A stretch of DNA of 64,000 nucleotides from Halocatena marina (lineage in GTDB: Archaea > Halobacteriota > Halobacteria > Halobacteriales > Haloarculaceae). The stretch is taken from contig NZ_CP109785.1 of NCBI RefSeq assembly GCF_025913575.1, positions 3,348,001 to 3,412,000 of the forward strand, given 5' to 3'. Under the pieces are notes generated by a model, which did no database searches, was not told the origin of the DNA, and saw only the letters and a program-made list of their open reading frames with translations. Positions 37,787 through 46,073 of this stretch are shown one piece after another. The translations under genes were made by a program, and so were the position numbers. The stretch's first letter is position 1. Each line of letters opens with the position of its first letter.

Positions 37787-39208
37787 ATGGTCGTTGGAGA
37801 CATTGCAACCGGAACTGACGTCGTGGTTATTGGCGGTGGCCCGGCTGGCTACACCGCTGCTATCCGTGCCGCACAACTTGACCTCGATGTTACACTCGTT
37901 GAGAAAGACGCCTATGGTGGGACCTGCCTCAATCACGGCTGTATCCCATCGAAGGCGCTTGTGACTGCATCCAGCCTCGCTCACGACGCGTCCACTGCCG
38001 AAGAGATGGGCATCCATGCCGGGATAGACGTCGATCTCAAGGGAATGGTCAGTTGGAAGGACAACATTGTCGAACAGCTCACGAGTGGCGTCGAGAAGCT
38101 CTGTAAAGCCAACGGTATTAATCTCGTTGAAGGGAAGGCCACGTTCGCCGACGAAAACAAGGTTCGCATCGTTCACGACGGTGAGGGTCAGGGAAGCGAG
38201 TCCATCGAGTTTGAGCACGCTATCATTGCGACCGGGAGCCACCCGATAGAGATCCCTGGGTTCGAATTCGATAGCGAACACATCTTGTCCTCGCGTGATG
38301 CGCTTGCGCTCGAATCGGTGCCCGAGAGCCTCGTCGTCATCGGCGCGGGGTATATCGGGATGGAACTGTCGACGGTGTTCGCCAAACTCGGCACGGATGT
38401 TACTGTTGTCGAGATGCTCGAGGACGCGCTTCCGACCTACGAGTCGGATGTCGCTCGCGTCGTCAAACAACGAGCCGAGGAATTAGGCGTCGAGTTCCAC
38501 TTCGAGGAATCGGCACAGGAATGGGAACCGTCAGGAGACGGAATCACAGTCCGTACAGAGAGTGAGGACACAATCAACGAGTACGGCGCAGAGATGGCAC
38601 TCGTCGCTGTTGGTCGCGCGCCTGTAACCGACACACTAAATCTCGAATCTGCTGGCATCGAGACGGACAAGAAAGGATTCATCCCAACCGACGATCGTAC
38701 TCGGACGAACGTCGATCACGTTTACGCTGTCGGTGACGTGGCTGGCGAGCCGATGCTCGCACACACAGGCATGAAAGAGGGCCACGTCGCAAGCGAAGTC
38801 ATCGCGGGCGAACCCGCCGCATTCGATTACCCGGCCGTTCCGGCAGCCGTGTTTACCGACCCCGAGATTGGGACTGTCGGACTGACGGAATCAGAAGCCG
38901 AAGCCGAGGGATTCGAGCCAGTTGTTGGCCAGATGCCGATGCGCGCGAGCGGACGCGCGCTCACGCTCAATGAGAGCGACGGTTTCGTACGAATCGTTGC
39001 CGACGGTCCGAGCGGATTCGTTCTTGGTGCACAGATCGTCGGTCCCGAAGCCTCTGAACTGATCGCTGAACTCGGGCTTGCTATCGAGATGGGCGCAACC
39101 CTCGAAGACGTGGCCACGACTATTCACACTCATCCGACGCTCTCGGAAGCTGTGATGGAAGCTGCCGCAAACGCCTCTGGAAGCGCGATTCACACGCTGA
39201 ATCGGTAG
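37787..39208 (+). CDS. lpdA: Dihydrolipoyl dehydrogenase (E3)
   Basis: 473 residues. FAD-binding GGGPAGYTAAIRAAQ, the redox disulfide GGTCLNHGCIPSK, the NAD-binding GAGYIGMELSTVFAKLG and the C-terminal HTHPTLSEAV (catalytic His) are present. It reoxidises the lipoyl group of E2 and reduces NAD+. It is the last gene of the complex operon, 9 bases after pdhC. Confidence 0.96.
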   Translation: MVVGDIATGTDVVVIGGGPAGYTAAIRAAQLDLDVTLVEKDAYGGTCLNHGCIPSKALVTASSLAHDASTAEEMGIHAGIDVDLKGMVSWKDNIVEQLTSGVEKLCKANGINLVEGKATFADENKVRIVHDGEGQGSESIEFEHAIIATGSHPIEIPGFEFDSEHILSSRDALALESVPESLVVIGAGYIGMELSTVFAKLGTDVTVVEMLEDALPTYESDVARVVKQRAEELGVEFHFEESAQEWEPSGDGITVRTESEDTINEYGAEMALVAVGRAPVTDTLNLESAGIETDKKGFIPTDDRTRTNVDHVYAVGDVAGEPMLAHTGMKEGHVASEVIAGEPAAFDYPAVPAAVFTDPEIGTVGLTESEAEAEGFEPVVGQMPMRASGRALTLNESDGFVRIVADGPSGFVLGAQIVGPEASELIAELGLAIEMGATLEDVATTIHTHPTLSEAVMEAAANASGSAIHTLNR

Positions 39209-39364
39209 ACAGAACGGATTCACGAGGGAGTGTTTTCTCGTGCCTCAGCAGTCGCCGCTTCGACGATCACCCACGCCGTTCATAATTTGTTACAGTGGAC
39301 CGAACATTCCAAACTTGGAAAAGCTAAAGTCACACTGATCTGTTTTCTCTTAGAATTAGCGAAC

Positions 39365-39766
39365 GTGAATCAGAAACGGCTTCGTCTCCTACAGGGAATT
39401 GCTGCGATTAGCATTCTCGCTACGAGTGGTATATTCATCACGAACGGACGACCTCCCTTTGAAGCGACCTCTATCGGATTTTTCCTCGGTGGGTACGCGT
39501 TTCTCGGGATAGCTGCTATTTTGCTGGTGTATTGGGGATTTCGATCGTTCATCGACGGAAACGTGAATCAGAAACGGCTTCATCTCCTACAGGGAATTGC
39601 TGCGATTAGCATTCTCGCTACGATCGTCGTATTCGTCACGAATGGACGGCCTCCCTTCGAAGCGATCTTAAACGGATTTTTCCTCGGTGGATACTCATTT
39701 CTCGGAATGGCTGCTATCGTGCTGGCGTGTTGGGGATTTCAATCGCTCATCAACAGCGAAGAGTAG
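39365..39766 (+). CDS. Four-TM protein made of two duplicated units
   Basis: 133 residues from the GTG at 39365; the frame stays open to 39230. Two 66-residue halves each carry two membrane helices, each half starting NVNQKR and containing LLQGIAAISILAT and NGRPPFEA. The DNA repeats at 198-bp spacing and remains very similar, which points to a recent duplication. No family is recognised. The start is uncertain; choosing GTG puts it at the first repeat boundary. Confidence 0.55.
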   Translation: MNQKRLRLLQGIAAISILATSGIFITNGRPPFEATSIGFFLGGYAFLGIAAILLVYWGFRSFIDGNVNQKRLHLLQGIAAISILATIVVFVTNGRPPFEAILNGFFLGGYSFLGMAAIVLACWGFQSLINSEE

Positions 39767-39950
39767 GGCGGATTTTCGAAGTCATCGCTGGAGTAGTGGT
39801 CAGCACATCGGATATCAGCTGATTCGCGGAGATCGGATTTCTGCCTTGAAGCTTCGCACATCCGAATTCGGATTCGAGTTGGCAGTATCAGATGATGGTG
39901 ATGCTGCTCACTGGTGTAGCCCAAAGATCCTCGGAGAAACGCCGGGTCAA

Positions 39951-39994
39951 CCCCGTCTATATCTCTACCTTATCGCCAGAACCACTTAAAGGAA
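39951..39994. repeat. 44-bp direct repeat, copy 1
   Basis: Begins CCCCGTCTATATCTCTACC and ends CCACTTAAAGG plus AAT. Copy 2 lies 912 bp further on at 40863, with about five differences. The copies sit on each side of the RNA polymerase epsilon gene. On the minus strand both contain CTTTAAGTGG, a possible TATA-like box. Confidence 0.6.
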
Positions 39995-40066
39995 TAGCGA
40001 CCAGAGAATACCGTCTGAACAGGACCTAAAACCGAGCACAACAGAGACTGAGGCTCTCTCGATTGG

Positions 40067-40786
40067 CTATAAGCTCGGGAGTCCCGGATCGCGGGCTGGG
40101 TTTCGGCCGTACACTGCTCCAGTCAAGTCCTGTTCGTCGAGTTGATCCACGAGAGAGCGCCGGAGACGGTTGAGGCTAGTGGTGTCGAGATCACGTTGCT
40201 CACAGCAATTTTTGAAATGCTCATCATCCGTGATCGAGTGAAACTGCTCGTAGAGATCAGCGAGACGCTCGGGCGATTGCTGGTGAATCCACTCCTTGTC
40301 GTGTAGTCCGAGGTACCGTTCGCGCTCGCGGTCGACGACGTGACGAATCACGACAAGGGCCACGGTCGGGATAGCTCGTTGGCTGCCAAAGGCCGTGAGA
40401 TCGATCTCGAGCATGATGCCTATGACACGATCACGCTGCCACGGTGTCAACCCGAGATCCGTACAGAGTGCGTGCGTTATGCGGAGTTTGTCGAGGCGAT
40501 GCGCCCGCTCACTGTATCCCGCCATCGCCGGATGTCGTTCCTCGTGGAGGCGTCGAACGTTCTCGCTCAGATCGTGGGCAGGGTCGTCCGCTCGACCGAT
40601 GCGAGTCGCGCTCGGTGTGACCAATCCCCACTGGCGCACCGTCTCATCGCGCTGGAGTGCGGCCCGGGAAACGGCACCGTCGCCGGGAGACCGACTCAGT
40701 GGCGCGCCAGCCGACTGCTCGGCTGACAAGCCACGACCATCGGTCGCTGCGGTCGGTGTCGAACGAGAACGTCCACTGTTGGGCAT
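40067..40786 (-). CDS. DNA-directed RNA polymerase subunit epsilon (haloarchaeal)
   Basis: 239 residues. The conserved parts are RDETVRQWGLVTPSATRIGRA, VRRLHEERHPAMAGYSERAHRLDKLRITHALC, TPWQRDRVIGIMLEIDLTAFGSQRAIP and the C-terminal AVYGRNPARDP. These match the haloarchaeal protein annotated as RNA polymerase epsilon subunit. Its role in transcription is not well established. The N-terminus is polar and variable. It lies between two copies of a 44-bp repeat. Confidence 0.85.
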   Translation of the reverse strand: MPNSGRSRSTPTAATDGRGLSAEQSAGAPLSRSPGDGAVSRAALQRDETVRQWGLVTPSATRIGRADDPAHDLSENVRRLHEERHPAMAGYSERAHRLDKLRITHALCTDLGLTPWQRDRVIGIMLEIDLTAFGSQRAIPTVALVVIRHVVDRERERYLGLHDKEWIHQQSPERLADLYEQFHSITDDEHFKNCCEQRDLDTTSLNRLRRSLVDQLDEQDLTGAVYGRNPARDPGLPSL

Positions 40787-40862
40787 TACTCAATTGTAGC
40801 CGACGCTCGTCAGTAAATGATGCGGCTCAGATCGAAAAATCGAGGAGAACTACCGAACCACA

Positions 40863-40906
40863 CCTCGTCTATATCTCCACCTTATCGCTAGAACCACTTA
40901 AAGGAG
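40863..40906. repeat. 44-bp direct repeat, copy 2
   Basis: Begins CCTCGTCTATATCTCCACC and ends CCACTTAAAGG plus AGC. It lies about 80 bp upstream of the polymerase epsilon start and 30 bp past the 3' end of the next minus-strand ORF. See copy 1 at 39951. Confidence 0.6.
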
Positions 40907-40936
40907 CACCGCATTTTCTGTTTTGCTCTCGATCGA

Positions 40937-41338
40937 CTAACCTCCATTCACAGCAGGCCGCCTCGACAGCCGAGTGTACTGGGCGAGCGGATCTTCGACC
41001 ATTATGGCACCATTACCTGTTTTGATCGGATGTAGCGCTCGATACCATGCCACTGGACACATTCCACCCGGGTGTTCATACCGGACTGCGTGGAGTCGAT
41101 TGGCGAACTCGATCCAGATATCACGTATTAGTCGATTAGAGTCGCCGTCGCTGTCACTACTTGAGTGCGGTTGCAACAGTGGTAGCCACACTTCTACGAC
41201 CGCCTCTGCCTCTAAGAGCCCGACGAGTTGTTGTTCGGATAATGGTTCGGCAGGGAGGCACTCGACTCGTCGCTCTGCTGGCGACATGAGCGCAGTTGAG
41301 AGGGTCCAATCGGTGGACACCGAATATGAACTAGACAT
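40937..41338 (-). CDS. Hypothetical protein
   Basis: 133 residues, acidic in the middle (LSEQQLVGLLEAEAVVEVWLPLL, then SSSDSDGDSNRLIRDIWIEFANRL). No signal peptide or membrane helix. A frame on the opposite strand is almost as long but is rich in Cys and Ser, so this strand is favoured. I do not recognise a family. Confidence 0.45.
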   Translation of the reverse strand: MSSSYSVSTDWTLSTALMSPAERRVECLPAEPLSEQQLVGLLEAEAVVEVWLPLLQPHSSSDSDGDSNRLIRDIWIEFANRLHAVRYEHPGGMCPVAWYRALHPIKTGNGAIMVEDPLAQYTRLSRRPAVNGG

Positions 41339-41502
41339 TTAGACACTATCATTTCACACTACAATGTAAAAATTAAGTATATATTGTATAGATAAAAAAT
41401 TAAAATATATAATGTATTATTTTGTATCATGTGTCGATCTCGTGTCGAGCGCATTAGGGGAAAATTCTATTGAAACGGAGTGAATAGCGTTTATACGCTC
41501 AT

Positions 41503-42696
41503 TCAGGTCTGTTTTTGGTGTTGGTCTGATTCGATCTGCTCACCGTTGCGGCTGAGATTACCATTCTCGATTTCGTTCTCGTCTGTCGTTGTCCACTCTG
41601 GCGTGAACTGATACCAGACATCGTCACGGACAACGTACACCCCTGTCTCTGCATCTTCGATAACACGACGGTTGGAGTCGATAGCGACATCCACCAGTCC
41701 TTCGAGTGATTCGACTGTGATCGTTGGTCGATCGTCATCCAGATCCACTGTTCCCACGGTGACCCACTCGTTGAATTCGGAACGGACCTTCGCACGTTCG
41801 GCTTCAGTGTGCGCCGTCTGTGTGACGTCAAACCAGTTGTTTTCGCGTCCGTAGAAGAGCATCGCCAACCCAGCCAGTGGAGCGAGCAGGCTGGCGAGTG
41901 AGCCGAGAATGGCTGGTGTCTCTGGTTGGCTTTGGACCATCACTCGGCGCGTTACGGTAACCTGTTGCTCCGGTTTCTTAGGGGAAGAAATGGAGTAATA
42001 ATCCATCGTACTATTGATCGGAAGCGTATAATTGAAGTTCCGCTCAACGCGGTCGCCGTTGACGGTTCCGTTAACTTGCGTTGAGACAGCGACAGATGTA
42101 CGGAGGTCAGCAACCCGGTAGAGCGACCCGTGTCGTCGTAGAAGCTGTTTGTGTAGAGTGCGAACTGAGCTCGCGTTTACGGTAAACTGTGTTTTTGTCT
42201 TGTTTCCGACGGCAACCTGCTGACGGTTGGTTGTGAGGGGCGTTGAATAGCTCCAGATCCTCTTCTCCATCTTCTTTGACTCATTTCCCCTCTCTATCTT
42301 CTGTGACTTATCAGATTCTCCTTGATTCTTGTAGAGAGCGTAATTGACGAGCCGAACTCGTGTTACTACCGTTGCGTTCCCTGAATCACCATCGAGTTGA
42401 AAGTTAAATGCCCCGTCGAGAACCGGTGTCGTGTTCGTAATATAGAACATTCGATTGGTTCGGACATCTCCCTTATCAAAGATTGGAGTATCATTGACAG
42501 CGGTTGCACTGTAGTTGAACGTTCCGTCAGCCTGCCACGCAGAGACAGTTTGTTGCTCTGCGTGGGTTCCAGGCGAAATGACGGTCGTGTATGTTAGCCA
42601 ACCGCCTCCAGCTGTGATGATGGCGAGAGCGAGGACAATCGTAAGGAAGTGGTTATTGATCAGTACCGCGAGTCGTGTTCTTCGGTGTGAGGTCAT
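41503..42696 (-). CDS. DUF5305-like membrane-anchored protein
   Basis: 397 residues. An N-terminal membrane helix (about 18-36) precedes a large beta-rich outer domain (TYTTVISPGTHAEQQTVSAWQADGTFNYSATAVND). A second helix follows near residue 255-275 (ILGSLASLLAPLAGLAMLFYGR), then an acidic cytoplasmic tail of about 120 residues. This two-TM layout matches the DUF5305 family that occurs next to signal peptidase and TasA/DUF1102-type genes in haloarchaea. It is the last gene of the minus-strand operon starting at 45123. Confidence 0.8.
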   Translation of the reverse strand: MTSHRRTRLAVLINNHFLTIVLALAIITAGGGWLTYTTVISPGTHAEQQTVSAWQADGTFNYSATAVNDTPIFDKGDVRTNRMFYITNTTPVLDGAFNFQLDGDSGNATVVTRVRLVNYALYKNQGESDKSQKIERGNESKKMEKRIWSYSTPLTTNRQQVAVGNKTKTQFTVNASSVRTLHKQLLRRHGSLYRVADLRTSVAVSTQVNGTVNGDRVERNFNYTLPINSTMDYYSISSPKKPEQQVTVTRRVMVQSQPETPAILGSLASLLAPLAGLAMLFYGRENNWFDVTQTAHTEAERAKVRSEFNEWVTVGTVDLDDDRPTITVESLEGLVDVAIDSNRRVIEDAETGVYVVRDDVWYQFTPEWTTTDENEIENGNLSRNGEQIESDQHQKQT

Positions 42697-42728
42697 CGTA
42701 TCAGAATCCTAGTAAATGTATTGTTGTA

Positions 42729-43901
42729 CTAAAATCTCAGCCGCCGTTTGATGCGGCGTGTGATCGAACTTCGGGTCGAGCGTGGTCGAATTGTTCCCCG
42801 GCCGAGCAACGGTAATGCGATAGACAAGAAGACACCGAGCACGAGTGCATCGATGACTATCACAGGAAGCCACGGGTGGAGAAGGTACAGCTGGTGGATC
42901 CACGTTTGGGGAAGAATCGCAAGATATCGGTGCTCGACAATCGGGCGACTGTAATGTCCCGTCTGTTCTGGTGCAGAGAGTTCGACGCTAACAGTCTGGC
43001 GCTCTCCGGGAGGAACGAAAATGCCGTGTTTTGGTGTTTTCATCCCTTCTCCGTCATTGGCTGGCTCGATGTAGGCGACGACTGGAATGACACCACCGTT
43101 CGGAACGCTGTAATTGAGTTGCTCTGACTGTCCAGCCGGAATGACGGAGGGCCCTTTCACGTCTCGTTCAGCGCTGACGACGTTGAAGTTGTGGACCCCA
43201 CCAGCAACCGTCATCGTAATCGTAATCGAGACAACGAGCAGGCATCCGAGCGCGATCCCAACGAGCCGTTTTGAGATGCGTCGATTCCTCGACCGGCGAC
43301 GATTCCGTGTACGTCGAACATTCGGTCCCGAGTCCTGCTCTGCGATCATACTCCCGGCGTAGAGCAATCCTCCAAGGCCGAACAACAGATACGCAAGGCC
43401 CTGTGTTCCTAACAGGGCCCGAGTGCCCAGCGCGATCGATAACGACCGTTGTGCGCTCTTAACGCTGCTCCGGATGCCGGTAAACGCCGTCCCAAGGTGA
43501 GGAATGACAACTGGTTGTCTGCCGAGAAGGACGGCCTGACCGACGATCTGGCGCTGCTTAACCGGTGGTTCGCCGCCTGATTGATCGGTGATCGAATTCT
43601 TGTCTCCTTTCGTGATTACTCCACGATCTGTTTTGTCTACAACTCGATGAGTTGTAAGTGCTCCACCTCCACCATGGAGCGTCTTGGCGTGGAATACGAC
43701 GATGTCATCCGTCTCTACTGGTCCTGTAACTACCGACGGAAGCACGACGTATCCATCACCGGTCGACAGCGTCGGTTCCATACTGTCGCTGGTTACGTAC
43801 GCCAGCAGTACAGGTTGCCCAATGAATTGTCCGATCGTGATCGCCACAACCGCAAGAATGAGGATCACCTGTAACGCCGTCCAGACTCGATGTCGAACCA
43901 T
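42729..43901 (-). CDS. S26 signal peptidase with C-terminal membrane domain (SipW-like)
   Basis: 390 residues. Catalytic Ser is in VTSDSMEPTLSTGDGYVV (about residue 40), His in LTTHRVV (about residue 85) and Asp in ITKGDKNS, the Ser-His pattern of ER and SipW-type enzymes. After about residue 160 come further helices and an outer beta domain (about 240-340). Bacterial SipW processes TasA-like fibre subunits. The neighbours here are exported DUF1102-type proteins, so the same partnership is likely. It is the second S26 enzyme in this window; the one at 28194 is presumably for housekeeping. Confidence 0.85.
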   Translation of the reverse strand: MVRHRVWTALQVILILAVVAITIGQFIGQPVLLAYVTSDSMEPTLSTGDGYVVLPSVVTGPVETDDIVVFHAKTLHGGGGALTTHRVVDKTDRGVITKGDKNSITDQSGGEPPVKQRQIVGQAVLLGRQPVVIPHLGTAFTGIRSSVKSAQRSLSIALGTRALLGTQGLAYLLFGLGGLLYAGSMIAEQDSGPNVRRTRNRRRSRNRRISKRLVGIALGCLLVVSITITMTVAGGVHNFNVVSAERDVKGPSVIPAGQSEQLNYSVPNGGVIPVVAYIEPANDGEGMKTPKHGIFVPPGERQTVSVELSAPEQTGHYSRPIVEHRYLAILPQTWIHQLYLLHPWLPVIVIDALVLGVFLSIALPLLGRGTIRPRSTRSSITRRIKRRLRF

Positions 43902-43972
43902 TTTCTACTTCTACTCAGGGCTGATTGACAGCGTTGTACGCCGATATTCGATAGTGGATGCTCTCTTTCTTA

Positions 43973-44530
43973 TCATGATGCCACCAGCGAAGTCTGTCCT
44001 GTTGGCTGATTCGACGATGATGTCGTATTTGTCCCTCCTGATCCAGAGAGTGGGCTCCCACACCTGATCTGCATCTTTCGTGTGATGGAAATGTGAGTGT
44101 CAGATCCCGTTGCTTTGATGTGAAGGGTCACTGTCTCCGTGGTCTTCCCGACAGCTCTACAGTTGACAGTTGCAGTCAAAGCGCTCGACTCTTCTGGAAT
44201 GAGTGGAACGGCTTCAACGGATACGTTGTTCACAAGCGATGATCCGGATGTACCCTTCGTGATCGTCAGATCGACTGACGTGAGGGTTACTGTGAAATGG
44301 TTCGTAATCGTTCCAAGCGAAACAGTCGTCTTTGTGTTTGCGGACACAACTGGTTCCGTGACCGAAACCCCAAGATACGCATCTGAGGGGGATGAAACGG
44401 AGACAGACGCTTGGTGATTTGATGCGACAGTACCAAATGCTCCGATTCCTGCCACTGTGAGAACCAATCCACAAGCCACGAACACCATTCCGAGTGACTT
44501 GAGTCGAGAGGTCCGTCCCTTTCGTTTCAT
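43973..44530 (-). CDS. Small exported protein, TasA/DUF1102-like N-terminus
   Basis: 185 residues. A basic start (MKRKGRTSRLKSL) and one hydrophobic helix end in GIGAFGTVASNHQASVSVSSPSDAYLGV. That junction resembles those of the two proteins at 45408 and 46074 (GAF, V.V, AYL/SYL). The rest is a Thr/Ser/Val-rich beta domain with two Cys (about 124 and 156) that could form a disulfide. The ATG overlaps the regulator stop by 4 bases. Probably a substrate of the adjacent signal peptidase. Confidence 0.7.
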   Translation of the reverse strand: MKRKGRTSRLKSLGMVFVACGLVLTVAGIGAFGTVASNHQASVSVSSPSDAYLGVSVTEPVVSANTKTTVSLGTITNHFTVTLTSVDLTITKGTSGSSLVNNVSVEAVPLIPEESSALTATVNCRAVGKTTETVTLHIKATGSDTHISITRKMQIRCGSPLSGSGGTNTTSSSNQPTGQTSLVAS

Positions 44531-45123
44531 GGTCTGTGTTGAACCTCCTGTGGAATCTTGTGCCGGTCGAGCCGCATCGTGCGGGTTCGATAGGTATGAA
44601 TAGCTCCCGAAATCGTAACTGTGAGACTAATCAGTAGTGCCCAGCCGAGTGCCGGAATAGCCGTGAACGGCCACGCATCGATGATCGCCGTCGTCACAAT
44701 CACCGCACAGCTCACAATACCAATACCGAGATAGTACATGCTCCACGGGATCGTTCGCTCGGGAACAACTTCGAGATAAATATCGAGCTCCTGCATTTTC
44801 TTCGTCATCTCGATCGTGCCACGAGCTGTTTCGAAGTCAATGACACCTGCCTCATCGAGTGCTGGAAGATGAGTTTGTTGGAGTGACGTATACACACGCT
44901 TGCGTTGTTGAGCTGTAACTTGTTCAACGGGGATTCCCTGTTCCCGAGCCGCGACTTGCTCGGCAAGTTCACCCAACTCTGCTCGGTGTTCGCAGGTGAG
45001 ATATTTGATCACCCACCGGCGCCGTCTGTTTCCGAGAAGATGAAACAACGTATCCTTCGACAGCTCCGATTCGGCTGATTCGTTTGCTGTACTAGCTGTC
45101 ACCTGTGTGTACTGTTGGTTCAT
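44527..45123 (-). CDS. Membrane-anchored winged-helix regulator (DUF7344-like)
   Basis: 198 residues from the ATG at 45123. The first 110 residues form a wHTH domain (DTLFHLLGNRRRRWVIKYL, ELGELAEQVAAREQGI, QQRKRVYTSLQQTHLPALDEAGVIDF), as in haloarchaeal DUF7344 proteins. Two membrane helices follow (about 130-175). It is the first gene of a four-gene operon with the exported protein, signal peptidase and DUF5305 protein, so it may control this cell-surface system. Palindromic TTCAAGC sites lie upstream. Confidence 0.85.
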   Translation of the reverse strand: MNQQYTQVTASTANESAESELSKDTLFHLLGNRRRRWVIKYLTCEHRAELGELAEQVAAREQGIPVEQVTAQQRKRVYTSLQQTHLPALDEAGVIDFETARGTIEMTKKMQELDIYLEVVPERTIPWSMYYLGIGIVSCAVIVTTAIIDAWPFTAIPALGWALLISLTVTISGAIHTYRTRTMRLDRHKIPQEVQHRP

Positions 45124-45296
45124 ACATAGCTGGTAGGAGACTAACTGACCGGCGTGAGCCAGCCGTCTTGAGGGCAGCCCACCAGATGAACTGAATAACT
45201 TTGGTGCACATTTAAATTTACCGATATTACGGATAACACTCAATTATCTATAAAATACAATCTCTTGCTTACCGAATTTATGTGGTACGTAATAGT

Positions 45297-45325
45297 TTCA
45301 AGCTGGGCTTGAAGACGTTCAAGCA
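45297..45325. promoter_or_regulatory. Palindromic operator candidate with third half-site
   Basis: TTCAAGC at 45297-45303 and GCTTGAA at 45307-45313 form a perfect 7-bp inverted repeat with a 3-base spacer. A further TTCAAGC follows at 45319-45325. The sites lie between the divergent regulator gene (start 45123) and the exported-protein gene (start 45408). Confidence 0.4.
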
Positions 45326-45407
45326 CCCCAATACAAAGGGGGATGAGGGTCTGGATTGAGTCAGAGCCCTGCCGGCGGTCCCCGCCTGCGGGCGCTAACT
45401 CAACAAT

Positions 45408-45953
45408 ATGTACATGCCACGAGGAAAACTTCTTGCACTGATTGCGTTTGTTATCGCCGCGTCGATGGTGACGGCAACGGGCGCATTCACTAGCGTGACA
45501 GCCGAACGGAGTGTTGACGTGAAAGTAGCCGGCGACAAAGGCGCGTACCTCGCTTTGCAACCAGCCCAAGGTCCGAATGGGAATTACGCGAAGATGGAAA
45601 ACGGCCAGCTCGCCGTGAATCTCGATGGGGATGCAAAGGAAATCGACGGAAAGGGTGTAAATCCCAACGCGGTGACCCACTTCGATAAGGTCTTTACCGT
45701 GACTAACAAAGGGTCTCAGCCGGTGGAAGTAACTATCACGGAGAAAAGTTCTACTAATGCAGTCACTTTCTATCGGAAGAATAATCCTGAGAATTCCTTA
45801 GAGGATGGCAGTATCACCGTCAATGATGGAGATTCAGTGGCTGTCGGCATCAAAGTCGACACGAGAGGCGAGAAAGTCTCCAATGGTGAGAAGCTCCTCG
45901 ATGCCATCCAAGTTCAAGCGAACGCTGAGCACGGTAACGCCACTTCGTCGTAA
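45408..45953 (+). CDS. Exported DUF1102-type protein
   Basis: 181 residues from ATG 45408 (ATG 45414 is also possible). The signal segment ends in ATGAFTSVTAERSVDVKVAGDKGAYLAL, the pattern of SipW-class, TasA-like and DUF1102 proteins. A beta-sandwich follows, with VFTVTNKGSQPVEVTITE and a final GEKLLDAIQVQANAEHG. Related archaeal proteins build bundling pili by donor-strand exchange. It is divergent from the regulator operon and directly upstream of a longer relative. Confidence 0.8.
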   Translation: MYMPRGKLLALIAFVIAASMVTATGAFTSVTAERSVDVKVAGDKGAYLALQPAQGPNGNYAKMENGQLAVNLDGDAKEIDGKGVNPNAVTHFDKVFTVTNKGSQPVEVTITEKSSTNAVTFYRKNNPENSLEDGSITVNDGDSVAVGIKVDTRGEKVSNGEKLLDAIQVQANAEHGNATSS

Positions 45954-45981
45954 TCTGCTCTTCCAGAGCTGAGTCGTTCGG

Positions 45982-46041
45982 GCGCATCATCCGGATGCGC
46001 TTGAAGGAAAAGGAAATCTCGTGCCGCAGCCATTGCTGCGG
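45982..46041. terminator. Two tandem stem-loops between exported-protein genes
   Basis: GCGCATC at 45982-45988 pairs with GATGCGC at 45994-46000. CCGCAGC at 46024-46030 pairs with GCTGCGG at 46035-46041. Both lie between the stop at 45953 and the ATG at 46074. They may separate or attenuate expression of the two genes. Confidence 0.4.
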
Positions 46042-46073
46042 TTCCTCTATCACCCACATACCCCCATGCCGCC

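Noticed and set aside
40974..41342. 122-codon plus-strand frame opposite the hypothetical gene at 40937
   Set aside because: Composition (many Cys and Ser, few acidic residues) is unlike haloarchaeal proteins; the minus-strand frame fits better.
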